NCBI GenBank assembly: GCA_030145845.1
Contig: JAIXHJ010000001.1
Location: 124,001 to 188,000 of the forward strand
Length of the DNA stretch: 64,000 nt
Origin: Pseudomonadota bacterium
GTDB taxonomy: Bacteria; Pseudomonadota; Gammaproteobacteria; Pseudomonadales; Oceanobacteraceae
Direction: 5' to 3'
Shown: one piece after another, positions 1 through 8,596 of the stretch
Numbering within the stretch: the first letter of the stretch is position 1
How the letters are laid out: every line of letters starts with the position of its first letter
Position numbers and translations under genes: made by a program
Notes under the pieces: generated by a model
What the model was told of the DNA's origin: nothing
Databases searched by the model: none
Seen by the model: the letters and a program-made list of their open reading frames with translations, nothing else

Positions 1-122
1 AAGGTGATTACCCTGAAGCCGAACGCTACTACAGTGAAGCGATCAGTTTGCCAATGTATCAAGGACTGACCGATCAGCAGCAGGCTGAGGTTGTGCGAGT
101 ACTGGAGTCCGTTTTGAAATGA
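1..122 (+). CDS. pseC: PseC-like aminotransferase, C-terminal end only
   Basis: An open frame from base 3 to a TGA at 120-122 encodes the last 39 residues of a protein that begins outside the window. The tail has a SLPMYQGLTDQQ segment typical of the end of DegT/DnrJ-type sugar aminotransferases such as PseC. PseC makes UDP-4-amino-4,6-dideoxy-AltNAc, the second step of pseudaminic acid synthesis. The following genes (cytidylyltransferase, pseG, pseH, pseI) support this reading. The stop overlaps the next start (ATGA at 119-122), so the genes are translationally coupled. Too little is present to check catalytic residues. Confidence 0.75.
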   Translation, partial: GDYPEAERYYSEAISLPMYQGLTDQQQAEVVRVLESVLK

Positions 123-1741
123 CAGCTACACTTTTGCTGCAGGCAAGAACTAACTCCTCTCGTTTGCCTGGTAAGGTTTTACTTCCTGTAGCGGGGGTGC
201 CATTAGTTGTATTGGCAGCGTTAAGGGCTGGCAATACAGGCCATCGTGTTGTCGTTGTGACCTCTGGCGAAAAATCAGACGATGCACTGTGTGACGTTCT
301 TAAGCAATGGAAGGTAGATTACTTTCGAGGCGATCTGAACAATACCCTGAAACGCTTCGTGGACGCAATTGATGGGTTACCAGACGAACGCTTGGTTGTT
401 CGGTTAACTGGTGACAATATTCTGCCGGATGGGTCTTTGATAGATGAATTGCTTAACGATTTTACACAGCGTGATCTGGCGTATCTGAGTTGTGGGGGAG
501 CTGCTTCCGGTCTCCCATATGGTGTCAGTGCAGAAGTAACCCGCGCAGGATATTTACGTGATGCATACCAGGAAGCAAATACAGCATTTGAGCGTGAACA
601 TGTAACTCCCAGGGTTATCGCAAGGTTTGGCAGAACAGTATTTGAGCGATACAGGCTGTTATCGATGTCTCTGTACCGCTGTACTGTCGATACTTTGGAT
701 GATTATCTGCGGGTATGTCGGTTGTTTAAAAACGTAGGTAAACCCGAAAATGTCTCACTGGATTGGCTTCTCGAACGTCTGAAGCAGATATCCCCTGAGG
801 TTATTACATCAAATTCCGCCTGTCCCATGGTGCTCGGCACTGCTCAGCTTGGGCTGGCTTATGGTATTACCAATACAAGTGGCCGCCCAAATCAGAGTCA
901 GGTTAACGTACTGGTTCAGGCTGCTATAGCTAACGGCGTACAGTACCTTGATACGGCGAGGGCTTACGGCGATAGCGAACAGGTTTTGGGTGAGGCCCTT
1001 TCTGGTGGCTGGGATTCGCGCGTATCTGTTATTACAAAATTATCTCCGCTGGATGATTGTTCTGGTGATGTTTCATCAAGCGTCATCCGCGCTTGCATCG
1101 AGCAAAGTATCTATAAATCCTGTCATTCGCTTCGTGTTCAGTCCCTTGATGTATTAATGCTTCATCGGGCAGAACATTTAACTGCCTGGCAGGGAGCTGC
1201 CTGGTCAGACCTGATTGAGCTGAAAGAACAGGGGGTGATAAAGCGACTTGGTGTCTCAGTTCAATCACCAGAAGAAGCGCTGTTTGCATTGGATTTTAAT
1301 GATGTCGAGTTTATCCAGCTACCATTTAATATCCTTGATTATCGTTGGCATAGGGTGATTGAAAAAGTTTCACAAGTTAAGAACACTCGGCCTCTGGTGA
1401 TTCATGCCCGTAGCGCTTTATTACAGGGTTTGTTGACATCCGGTAAAGAAGATTTATGGCGCAGGGCACGTTGTTCAAATGCAGTTGAGGTTATTGGCTG
1501 GCTCCAAGCGAAAGCCGATGAATATACAGGTGGGGATATAGTTGAATTATCGCTTCGCTATGTTTGTTCCCAAAAGTGGATTGATGGAGTGGTTGTTGGA
1601 GTTGAAACCATCGAGCAACTAAATAATAACCTTGTTAAGTTAAACTCTGCTTGCTGGTCTGACGAGCAAGTAGAATTGATTACTGCTGATCGTCCCCTTG
1701 TGCCAGTTGAAACGCTTAATCCTGCCAAATGGAAAGCATAA
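119..1741 (+). CDS. PseF/SpsF-type cytidylyltransferase fused to an aldo/keto reductase
   Basis: 540 residues in two domains. Residues 1 to about 232 are an SpsF/NeuA-like nucleotidyltransferase, with a nucleotide-binding motif QARTNSSRLPGK near the N-terminus and RLTGDN about residue 97. In this cluster it would activate pseudaminic acid as CMP-Pse (the PseF role). From Met237 (base 827) an aldo/keto reductase barrel begins (VLGTAQLGLAYG). It keeps the usual tetrad: Asp and Tyr in YLDTARAYGDSE, Lys in VITKLSP and His in VLMLHRAE. PseF alone is normally about 230 residues, so the reductase is an addition with no place in the canonical Pse pathway. It may modify the sugar or an intermediate. 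ATGA overlap with pseC. The domain calls are solid; the substrate of the reductase is unknown. Confidence 0.85.
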   Translation: MTATLLLQARTNSSRLPGKVLLPVAGVPLVVLAALRAGNTGHRVVVVTSGEKSDDALCDVLKQWKVDYFRGDLNNTLKRFVDAIDGLPDERLVVRLTGDNILPDGSLIDELLNDFTQRDLAYLSCGGAASGLPYGVSAEVTRAGYLRDAYQEANTAFEREHVTPRVIARFGRTVFERYRLLSMSLYRCTVDTLDDYLRVCRLFKNVGKPENVSLDWLLERLKQISPEVITSNSACPMVLGTAQLGLAYGITNTSGRPNQSQVNVLVQAAIANGVQYLDTARAYGDSEQVLGEALSGGWDSRVSVITKLSPLDDCSGDVSSSVIRACIEQSIYKSCHSLRVQSLDVLMLHRAEHLTAWQGAAWSDLIELKEQGVIKRLGVSVQSPEEALFALDFNDVEFIQLPFNILDYRWHRVIEKVSQVKNTRPLVIHARSALLQGLLTSGKEDLWRRARCSNAVEVIGWLQAKADEYTGGDIVELSLRYVCSQKWIDGVVVGVETIEQLNNNLVKLNSACWSDEQVELITADRPLVPVETLNPAKWKA

Positions 1742-1742
1742 G

Positions 1743-2543
1743 ATGCCTGATTTATCAAATAAATTTTCTCTGAAGTCCAAGCGTATACTTGTAACGGGAG
1801 CAACAGGCTATTTAGGACGGGCGATGGTAGTGGGTCTTGCTGAAATGGGTGCTACTGTGATTCTTAATGGCAGGAATCGCAAACAGGTGGAAGAATATAC
1901 AGAGGAATTATGCAGCAGCGGGTTTAAAGCTATATCCGCAGTTTTTGATATTAATGACGAGGATGCAGTACGAGGCTGGTTCTCCAGGAATGGCAATGCT
2001 CCATTGCATGGGTTGGTCAACAACGCCTATGCAGGAGGGGCAGGCTCCGTCGAAACGGCTACTGAAAATGATTATCGGAATAGCTTTGAAGTTTCTTTAG
2101 TATCTGCGCATCGGCTGATGCAATATGCGCTGTCAGGGCTCAGAACTGCTGTTCGGGAGTGCGGTAATGCCTCGGTAGTAAATATAGGTTCGATGTATGG
2201 CCTGGTAAGTCCTGATCAGAGGGTATATGCGAGTAAACAGGTTGCTAACCCCCCATTTTACGGAGCATCCAAGGCTGCTTTACTGCAGTGGACCCGCTAT
2301 GCTGCTTGTGAGTTTGGGCATGAAGGTATTCGGGTTAACTCCATATCACCGGGCCCCTTTCCTTCAACAGAAGTACAGTCAGATAATCCTGACTTTGTTG
2401 ATGCTCTGGCCAATAAGGTACCAATGGGCAGAGTTGGGAAAGCGGAAGAAATTCAGGGCCCCTTGTTGTTTTTAATGTCAGATACATCGGGATTTGTAAA
2501 TGGAGCGAATCTGGTGGTAGATGGTGGCTGGACATGTTGGTAG
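1743..2543 (+). CDS. short-chain dehydrogenase/reductase in the pseudaminic-acid cluster
   Basis: 266 residues. The N-terminal Rossmann motif is TGATGYLG. Later there is a VNNAYAG segment equivalent to the NNAG motif, and the catalytic Ser (NIGSMYG), Tyr and Lys (FYGASKAALLQW) of classical SDRs. The C-terminus ends in a VNGANLVVDGG motif, as in FabG-like enzymes. An upstream in-frame ATG at 1698 would overlap the preceding gene, so ATG 1743 directly after the previous stop is preferred. Its end overlaps the start of pseG by 10 bases. SDRs are not part of canonical Pse synthesis. Together with the fused aldo/keto reductase it suggests a modified nonulosonic acid or another redox step on a sugar nucleotide. 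Confidence 0.85.
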   Translation: MPDLSNKFSLKSKRILVTGATGYLGRAMVVGLAEMGATVILNGRNRKQVEEYTEELCSSGFKAISAVFDINDEDAVRGWFSRNGNAPLHGLVNNAYAGGAGSVETATENDYRNSFEVSLVSAHRLMQYALSGLRTAVRECGNASVVNIGSMYGLVSPDQRVYASKQVANPPFYGASKAALLQWTRYAACEFGHEGIRVNSISPGPFPSTEVQSDNPDFVDALANKVPMGRVGKAEEIQGPLLFLMSDTSGFVNGANLVVDGGWTCW

Positions 2544-3640
2544 TTTTTCGTACCGATGCTTCAGTTCAGATAGGGACTGGTCATGTTATGCGGTGCCTGA
2601 CATTGGCCGATGAGCTTACCCGTGAGGGATACAATTGCTGGTTTGTTTGCCGTGAACATAAGGGAAATCTGGGAGATTTGATCAGGAGTAAGGGTTATGG
2701 CTTAAGTCTCTTACCTGTTCAGGATTACTCTGAATCTATATTTGAAAATAACAGCCAAGATGACTATATGTCATGGCTTGGCGCGTCTTGGCAAGAGGAT
2801 GCAAACCAGACACTTAACGCTATTAAGTCCTTAAATCCCGATTGGTTGGTTGTAGACCATTATGCATTGGATGCAGAGTGGGAAGGCAGATTAGCGGCCT
2901 CGGTTAGCAATATTCTGGCGATAGATGATCTGGCAAACAGAGATCATAAATGTACTTTATTGCTGGACCAGAATCTTGGTCGGTTATCATCAGATTATGA
3001 TAAATTTATTCAAGGTAAATGTATTCGGTTGGTGGGTCCTCGTTATGCATTATTACGTCCTGAATTTGCTGAATATCGGGAGGAAAGTTTAAAGCGCAGG
3101 GGGAATCCTGAGTTTAACCGTATCCTTATTTCACTTGGTGGCATAGACCGGGACAATGTGACAGGCAAGATACTTGATGCGCTTTCTGACTCAGGGATAC
3201 CCTCTGATACGGAGTTAGACGTTATTATGGGCGGATCAGCTCCACACCTTTGTGAAATACGGAAACAGGTATCTGATTTGCCTTTCAGAGCAAATGTGAG
3301 TGTGAATGTGAAAGATATGGCTGAACGGATGTATCTGGCAGATCTATCTATTGGCGCTGCAGGAGGAACCTCTTGGGAGCGTTGTTGTCTTGGGCTGCCT
3401 ACGTTGTTGATCATCCTTGCTGAAAACCAGGTTGCTGGTGCAAAGGCACTTGAAGCATCTGGTGCCGCAGTCATTATCGAGAATGCTTATCAGATTAAAA
3501 GCATATTGCCTTCTGAGTTAGTAGAACTTAATAATCCATCTAAACTAAGAACGATGATTGATGCTGCGGCTAAGATTTCTGATGGATGTGGTGTATTAAA
3601 CGTTGTTCGGGAGATGAACAATATAAGTGAGAAGATTTGA
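2534..3640 (+). CDS. pseG: UDP-2,4-diacetamido-2,4,6-trideoxy-beta-L-altropyranose hydrolase
   Basis: 368 residues. The N-terminus VFRTDASVQIGTGHVMRCLTLA is the hallmark of PseG, the GT-B fold hydrolase that removes UDP to give 6-deoxy-AltdiNAc for condensation by PseI. DDLANR and LLDQNLGR follow in the first half. The C-terminal nucleotide-binding half has ISLGGIDRDN and GAAGGTSWERCCLGLP. Length fits the family. It overlaps the SDR upstream by 10 bases and runs directly into the acetyltransferase gene downstream, so it belongs to one operon. Confidence 0.95.
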   Translation: MLVVFRTDASVQIGTGHVMRCLTLADELTREGYNCWFVCREHKGNLGDLIRSKGYGLSLLPVQDYSESIFENNSQDDYMSWLGASWQEDANQTLNAIKSLNPDWLVVDHYALDAEWEGRLAASVSNILAIDDLANRDHKCTLLLDQNLGRLSSDYDKFIQGKCIRLVGPRYALLRPEFAEYREESLKRRGNPEFNRILISLGGIDRDNVTGKILDALSDSGIPSDTELDVIMGGSAPHLCEIRKQVSDLPFRANVSVNVKDMAERMYLADLSIGAAGGTSWERCCLGLPTLLIILAENQVAGAKALEASGAAVIIENAYQIKSILPSELVELNNPSKLRTMIDAAAKISDGCGVLNVVREMNNISEKI

Positions 3641-3642
3641 TC

Positions 3643-4155
3643 ATGGGTTCCAAACTTAGGGTGATGACAGAAGCTGATCTTGAACAGGTTTTACTATGGC
3701 GTAATCACCCGGAGGTGCGTCGCTATATGTATACCTCTCATGAAATCAGTATGGATGAACATCGTAACTGGTTTATAGGTGCGAGCCTGGATCAGGCACT
3801 GCACTTGCTGATTTATGAGCAAGAGGATAAACCCCTTGGTTTTGTAAATTTTACCCGTACACGCTGTAGAGAAATAGCTGACTGGGGGTTCTATCTGGCA
3901 CCTGAGGCTCCGAAAGGAAGTGGTCGTAAACTAGGAAATAGTGCGCTGAATTATGCTTTTTTTGAATTAGCTCTTCACAAAGTTTGTGGGCAGGTTCTGG
4001 GGTTTAATGAACGGTCAATTGAATTTCACAAAGCGCTGGGGTTTAAAGAAGAAGGGCGATTGCGGGAACAACACTTCGATGGCAGTCAATTTCATGATGT
4101 AGTGTGCCTTGGGCTTTTAAAATATGAAAAACAGTCACCGGCAGAGATTAAATGA
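3643..4155 (+). CDS. pseH: GNAT acetyltransferase of the pseudaminic-acid pathway
   Basis: About 170 residues of GNAT fold, with LLWRNHPEVRRYM near the N-terminus and an acetyl-CoA loop region APKGSGRKLG. PseH N-acetylates the 4-amino group of the UDP-AltNAc intermediate between PseC and PseG. The frame opens with TTG at 3637; ATG at 3643, preceded by GAGAAG, is the likelier start. Its stop overlaps the ATG of pseI. Position between pseG and pseI makes the assignment strong. Confidence 0.9.
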   Translation: MGSKLRVMTEADLEQVLLWRNHPEVRRYMYTSHEISMDEHRNWFIGASLDQALHLLIYEQEDKPLGFVNFTRTRCREIADWGFYLAPEAPKGSGRKLGNSALNYAFFELALHKVCGQVLGFNERSIEFHKALGFKEEGRLREQHFDGSQFHDVVCLGLLKYEKQSPAEIK

Positions 4156-5207
4156 TGAATGAACCAAAAATTGTAATAGCTGGCAGGGAAATTTCCGCTC
4201 ACCAGCCTCCGTATGTCATAGCAGAGCTGTCAGCTAACCATAACGGCAAACTCGAAACGGCGATGAATATCATCAGTGAGGCAGTCAAGGCGGGGGCTGA
4301 TGCCGTAAAGTTACAGACTTATCGTCCGGACACCATCACGCTGAATTCCGAAGCCGATGAGTTTAAAATTAAAGGAGGCCTGTGGGATGGCCGGACATTG
4401 TATGAGCTTTACGCAGAAGCCCATATGCCGTGGGAATGGCATAAGCCGCTGTTTGAACATGCCCGAAAGTCAGGAATTACGATTTTCAGCTCACCTTTCG
4501 ACAATACAGCTGTTGACCTGCTGGAAGACCTCAACGCTCCTGCTTATAAAATTGCTTCGTTTGAAGCAGTTGATTTACCACTGATTAAGTATGTAGCCAG
4601 TACAGGTAAGCCAATGATTATATCTACCGGTATGGCAGATGCAGAAGAGATTCAGGAAGCGATTGATGCGGCCCACGAGGGTGGGTGTAAAGAGTTGGCT
4701 ATTTTGCATTGTGTCAGCGGTTACCCTGCGCCAGCGAATGATTATAATCTGCGTACAATAATTGATATGTCGAAGCGTTACGGTTTGGTTACGGGGTTGT
4801 CCGATCACACATTGGATAATACTACTGCCATAACCAGTGTAGCGCTTGGGGCTTCAATTATCGAAAAGCATTTCACTTTGGACAGAAGTGGTGGTGGGCC
4901 TGATGATAGTTTCTCTCTTGAACCAGCTGACCTTCGTGCATTATGTCGCGATAGCAAAACGGCCTGGAAGGCGTTGGGCAAAGTAGACTACGGTAGAAAG
5001 TCTAGTGAACAGGGGAATGCTCAGTTTCGTCGTTCTCTTTACTTCGTGAAAAACATAAAGGCCGGTGAAACTATTAGTCGGGACTGTATCCGAAGTGTCA
5101 GACCTGGATTTGGGTTGCCGCCTAAGGATATAGAAAGGGTTGTTGGAGCTATTGCTGCAATGGATATAATCAAAGACTCTAAAGTTACTGAAGAAAGCTT
5201 TAAGTAG
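4152..5207 (+). CDS. pseI: pseudaminic acid synthase
   Basis: 351 residues of the NeuB family. The N-terminal TIM-barrel domain has YVIAELSANHNG, and DAVKLQTYRPDT contributes to the PEP/sugar site. The C-terminal SAF (antifreeze-like) domain, about residues 290-350, includes RRSLYFVKNIKAGE. It condenses 6-deoxy-AltdiNAc with phosphoenolpyruvate to make Pse. The combination with pseG and pseH favours pseI over sialic (neuB) or legionaminic synthase. Start at 4152 or 4155 (two consecutive ATGs). Confidence 0.93.
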   Translation: MMNEPKIVIAGREISAHQPPYVIAELSANHNGKLETAMNIISEAVKAGADAVKLQTYRPDTITLNSEADEFKIKGGLWDGRTLYELYAEAHMPWEWHKPLFEHARKSGITIFSSPFDNTAVDLLEDLNAPAYKIASFEAVDLPLIKYVASTGKPMIISTGMADAEEIQEAIDAAHEGGCKELAILHCVSGYPAPANDYNLRTIIDMSKRYGLVTGLSDHTLDNTTAITSVALGASIIEKHFTLDRSGGGPDDSFSLEPADLRALCRDSKTAWKALGKVDYGRKSSEQGNAQFRRSLYFVKNIKAGETISRDCIRSVRPGFGLPPKDIERVVGAIAAMDIIKDSKVTEESFK

Positions 5208-5214
5208 GCCTGAA

Positions 5215-6096
5215 TTGAATTTGATATATGTAGAATCGCCATTTCAGCTCTTGCAGGCGGTGGAGCTTACAAAAGAATCAAAAAATATACGTTTTCTGAT
5301 CAGATTGAATGACCAGCGGCAAAATAATGAGCAACTAAAGCAGCTTGTATCCCTGTTTAATTTGAATAAAGTGCACTACTTGACAATGGGAGCCAAGGTG
5401 ATGGTTGGTATTGCGTTTATTCCAATTTTGATATGTTCATATCTTGCGCAAGTGGTTTATATTGGTGATGAAAATTCAATCGTATTCAGATTATTGAAAG
5501 GCCTTGTGCCTAAGGGAAAGATAGTTCTTCTTGATGATGGGGTGGCAACTCTTAACTCTAAACTGGGGGCTCGTTATAAACGATTCAGTATTTTTAATAC
5601 AGTCAATGGTTCCGGGAATTATCTTTCAGAATCCAAAAAACTCGTTGAAGCAGTAAATTCCCCCGAACCAGTTAATATTATCGTAGGAAGTAAGCTGGTT
5701 GAAGAGGAAATATGCACAAAGGAATCTTATTTTTCCTTACTTGAGAATATGCTATTAAATTCTGCTGCAGATCTGCGCACTCTGTATGTGCCTCACAGGG
5801 GGGAAAATGAGTCGAATCTTCAGGATATATGCTCCAGGTTTGGAGTGGGGATAGTCTCAAATAGGTTGCCAATTGAGCTTGTTGGTTATGAGTTTTCTGT
5901 GCGTCCTGTTAATATATGCAGTGTTTTGTCAACTGCTCTTTTCTCTATGTCCTTGATATATGACAACGCAAATATAAGAGTTTGTCCTTTAAAATCAGAG
6001 GACATTCTTTCACGTAATGAAAGTATAGAAAAGCTTTACTCTCTTATGAAGGAAAGCTCTATGTTTGGAATAAGTAAGGGAACTGATTGTGCTTAA
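5215..6096 (+). CDS. putative sialyltransferase-like (GT-B) glycosyltransferase
   Basis: 293 residues, not recognised with certainty. It starts at TTG 5215 with NLIYVESPFQLLQAVE, an opening seen in GT52/polysialyltransferase-like proteins. Three short motifs of bacterial GT-B sialyltransferases can be matched: an acidic D/E-D/E-G motif (LLDDGVAT about residue 104), a YVPHRGE segment like the HP motif (about residue 190), and a Ser/Thr motif (SVLSTAL about residue 240). Following directly on pseI, it is a good candidate for the enzyme that transfers CMP-Pse to the glycan. Base composition is much more AT-rich than pseFGHI. Motif matches are by eye; the acceptor is unknown. Confidence 0.55.
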   Translation: MNLIYVESPFQLLQAVELTKESKNIRFLIRLNDQRQNNEQLKQLVSLFNLNKVHYLTMGAKVMVGIAFIPILICSYLAQVVYIGDENSIVFRLLKGLVPKGKIVLLDDGVATLNSKLGARYKRFSIFNTVNGSGNYLSESKKLVEAVNSPEPVNIIVGSKLVEEEICTKESYFSLLENMLLNSAADLRTLYVPHRGENESNLQDICSRFGVGIVSNRLPIELVGYEFSVRPVNICSVLSTALFSMSLIYDNANIRVCPLKSEDILSRNESIEKLYSLMKESSMFGISKGTDCA

Positions 6097-6874
6097 ATTA
6101 TTAAACTCTCTACTGAAAGAAATAGTGGAAAGCATACTCCGGTCGATCAAAAAACTATCTGTAAGTTCGGATGTGAGAAGTAATTATAAGGCAGAATATA
6201 ATGGACTTACTGGAAGTGGCTTTTTTGTAATAAAGAATTGGTTGAGCAAAGAAACGTGCAATATGTTGATTGATGAGATAGACCGACATATTGAAAGCGA
6301 TCGATCCAATGTTTGGGCCGATGCGCTTGGTGCAGATAATAGGCTATATTTCATAGATGAAATAAATGATAAGTTCAAAGAGTTTTATAATACTCCTTAT
6401 TTTCGGGAGGTACTGGAAGCTTACACCGGTATAAAGAACCCGAAAGGTATGTTGCTGGCCGGGAGGATCGAGGCTATAGAAGGAAATTTGGGCTCTGGCG
6501 GTGGCTGGCACAGGGATTCTCCGGTCCATCATCAGACAAAAGCCATTTGTTATTTGAGTGATGTGTCGGAAAATAATGGGCCATTTCAATATATCATTGG
6601 TTCTCACTCAAAGAAGAGTGTTATCAAGTCATACCTCAACGGGATTTTTGCACCAGGACAATTCCGGTTTACTGAAAATGAAATAGAACAGTATATCAGC
6701 GTAACAGGACAGCAGGCCCTTGATATGACGGCTGATGCAGGCACTTTGTTGTTTGCTGATACGAAAGGTATACATAGAGGTAAGCCAATTGAGTCTGGTG
6801 TCCGATATGCTTTATTCTGTTACTTCTGGGATAAGAGAATACCAAAACATTTTGAGACGCTAAGACAAAGCTAA
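6089..6874 (+). CDS. phytanoyl-CoA dioxygenase (PhyH) family protein
   Basis: 261 residues, GTG start overlapping the previous stop. It looks like a non-haem Fe(II)/2-oxoglutarate oxygenase. GGGWHRDSPVHH supplies the His-x-Asp half of the facial triad, IIGSHSK follows, and FADTKGIHRGKPIESGVRYALF supplies the distal His and the 2-oxoglutarate-binding Arg. PhyH-type enzymes hydroxylate lipids or small molecules. Inside an O-antigen locus it may hydroxylate a sugar, an acyl substituent or a carrier lipid. AT-rich, like its neighbours. Family call is good; substrate unknown. Confidence 0.75.
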   Translation: MLKLLNSLLKEIVESILRSIKKLSVSSDVRSNYKAEYNGLTGSGFFVIKNWLSKETCNMLIDEIDRHIESDRSNVWADALGADNRLYFIDEINDKFKEFYNTPYFREVLEAYTGIKNPKGMLLAGRIEAIEGNLGSGGGWHRDSPVHHQTKAICYLSDVSENNGPFQYIIGSHSKKSVIKSYLNGIFAPGQFRFTENEIEQYISVTGQQALDMTADAGTLLFADTKGIHRGKPIESGVRYALFCYFWDKRIPKHFETLRQS

Positions 6875-6875
6875 G

Positions 6876-8120
6876 ATGAATTTTTTTCAGTTGCTTCGGT
6901 CTGTAGCTGTTGTCAGTGTGGTCACTTCAGGTTTAACACTGGCAACATCGTTTATTTTTTCACTGAGGATGAATAAGGAAGGTTTTGGTGAATATACTTA
7001 TTGGTATAGTATCTATCTCATACTCTTGAATTTAGTGCAGTTTGGGGCTGTTGCTGCTGCGAATGTGTACAGATTTCAGGATAACTACTTTGAATATAAG
7101 TTGCTGATGGCGCGTACCTTATTTATTGTTATGCCCGTTATGCTTCTCATGGTTTATACCGTTTTTATTGTTCTTGACAATGTTGCTAATGTATCAAGGT
7201 TTTCTGGTTTATTGTATTTGGCTCCTGTTGCGGCTTATTTTTATATAAATACCTTGGTTTTGCTCTCAATATATAGAATAGAACAAGATGTCAGTTCATA
7301 TGCCATGATGTTTATTTCTTTGGCATTTGTTTTATTTGGCGTTCAGGTCGTTGTTTTTTATATCTACAAATCCCACTATGTTGTTATCCCGGGTTTTGTT
7401 TTCATACAATTTATTTTTTACTTATACTCTCTTTATGTACTTAAGCGGAGAATGGGAATTTCTCTGGGCTTAATTCTAAATAATAGGTTCGATTTATCTG
7501 CTGTATTGGATCGTTTGTTGTATGGCTATCCGTTGGTGCTAAGCAGTGTATCGATGTCTCTATTGTCTATGGCTGATAGGGTGTATTTGAAGGACAAAAT
7601 TAGCACTGAGGATTATGGTATTTACGCAACCATTACTGTTGTTACTTCTTTAATGCTATTTGCCGTAAATAATTTTGCAATGGCATGGGGGGGGTATTTA
7701 ATCAAAAGAGCCTCTGGATTGAATGGAGGCGAGATTGTTGTGATGTTTCGTCGTGGTCAGAGATTTATCTGGCCTATTTTTTTTATCGGCATTCTTGTAG
7801 TTGTTCCTATTTTGCTTGGTGTGCATAAGTTACTCTATGGAGATGTTGGTGCTGATTTTACCATTGCGCTGATTCTTGTTTCTTCCGGATATCTTGTCTA
7901 TGGATTGAGTAAATATTATGTAGGGTATATGATGGCTTACAAGAAAAATAAAGATGTTTTAAAGGCAACTATTCTTGGTGTTTCTGGAATGTTACTTTGG
8001 TTTTATGTCGGTATTTTAAATGAAGTAGTTAATGCATCTATGGCGTTGTTGTTAGGCTTTTTAATTCAATTTATATATGTTTATTTCTTTGTTAACTTGA
8101 AGTTAAGTAAGGAATTCTGA
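6876..8120 (+). CDS. Wzx-like oligosaccharide flippase
   Basis: 414 residues, strongly hydrophobic, with about twelve predicted membrane segments from residue 10 onward. The pattern fits the polysaccharide biosynthesis (MATE/MVF) transporter family that flips undecaprenyl-linked repeat units to the periplasm. The N-terminal segment (VVTSGLTLATSFIFSLRMNKEGFGEYTY) is typical of Wzx. It begins one base after the PhyH stop and its stop overlaps the next ATG. A Wzy-like gene nearby supports a Wzx/Wzy-dependent pathway. Confidence 0.8.
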   Translation: MNFFQLLRSVAVVSVVTSGLTLATSFIFSLRMNKEGFGEYTYWYSIYLILLNLVQFGAVAAANVYRFQDNYFEYKLLMARTLFIVMPVMLLMVYTVFIVLDNVANVSRFSGLLYLAPVAAYFYINTLVLLSIYRIEQDVSSYAMMFISLAFVLFGVQVVVFYIYKSHYVVIPGFVFIQFIFYLYSLYVLKRRMGISLGLILNNRFDLSAVLDRLLYGYPLVLSSVSMSLLSMADRVYLKDKISTEDYGIYATITVVTSLMLFAVNNFAMAWGGYLIKRASGLNGGEIVVMFRRGQRFIWPIFFIGILVVVPILLGVHKLLYGDVGADFTIALILVSSGYLVYGLSKYYVGYMMAYKKNKDVLKATILGVSGMLLWFYVGILNEVVNASMALLLGFLIQFIYVYFFVNLKLSKEF

Positions 8121-8596
8121 TGTTTTATAGATTTTTAACATTTTTCTTTAGGCTTGTGGTTTATAGGGGCTATTATAAGAAATATAACATATCTAAGAAG
8201 TTTAAATTTAATGGGTATCTGATTCGCATATATGGTCAGGGGGAGATTGTATGCTTAGGGGAGGGTTATATTAGCTTCTTCTCCTATCTTAATGTTGTAA
8301 AGGGATCTAAATTGGTTATTGGAGATAAGGTTTCCATAGCGCATAATGTTAAGATTTACACATCAAGTTTTGATCCTGAAATGCTTGTATGTCATGGGGT
8401 TAAAGAAAACGTTATAGCTGATATATGTATAGGTGATAATGTTCTAATTGGGTCCAATAGTTTTATATGTCCTGGCGTCACGATAGGAGATAATGTTGTA
8501 ATTGGTGCTAATAGTGTTGTAAGCAAAGATATCCCATCTAATACAGTGGCTGCTGGTGTGCCAGCAAAAGTCATAAAGGATTATAGTTGTGTCTGA
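8120..8596 (+). CDS. left-handed beta-helix (hexapeptide) acyltransferase
   Basis: 158 residues. The second half is a run of imperfect hexapeptide repeats (IGDNVLIGSNSFICPGVTIGDNVVIGANSVVSKD) ending in PSNTVAAGVPAKVIKDY, the classic tail of the LbetaH acyltransferase family (WbbJ, MaA, CysE-like). It probably O- or N-acetylates a sugar of the repeat unit. The ATG overlaps the flippase stop (TGATG) and its own stop overlaps the next GTG, so it sits tightly inside the operon. Acceptor not predictable. Confidence 0.85.
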   Translation: MFYRFLTFFFRLVVYRGYYKKYNISKKFKFNGYLIRIYGQGEIVCLGEGYISFFSYLNVVKGSKLVIGDKVSIAHNVKIYTSSFDPEMLVCHGVKENVIADICIGDNVLIGSNSFICPGVTIGDNVVIGANSVVSKDIPSNTVAAGVPAKVIKDYSCV

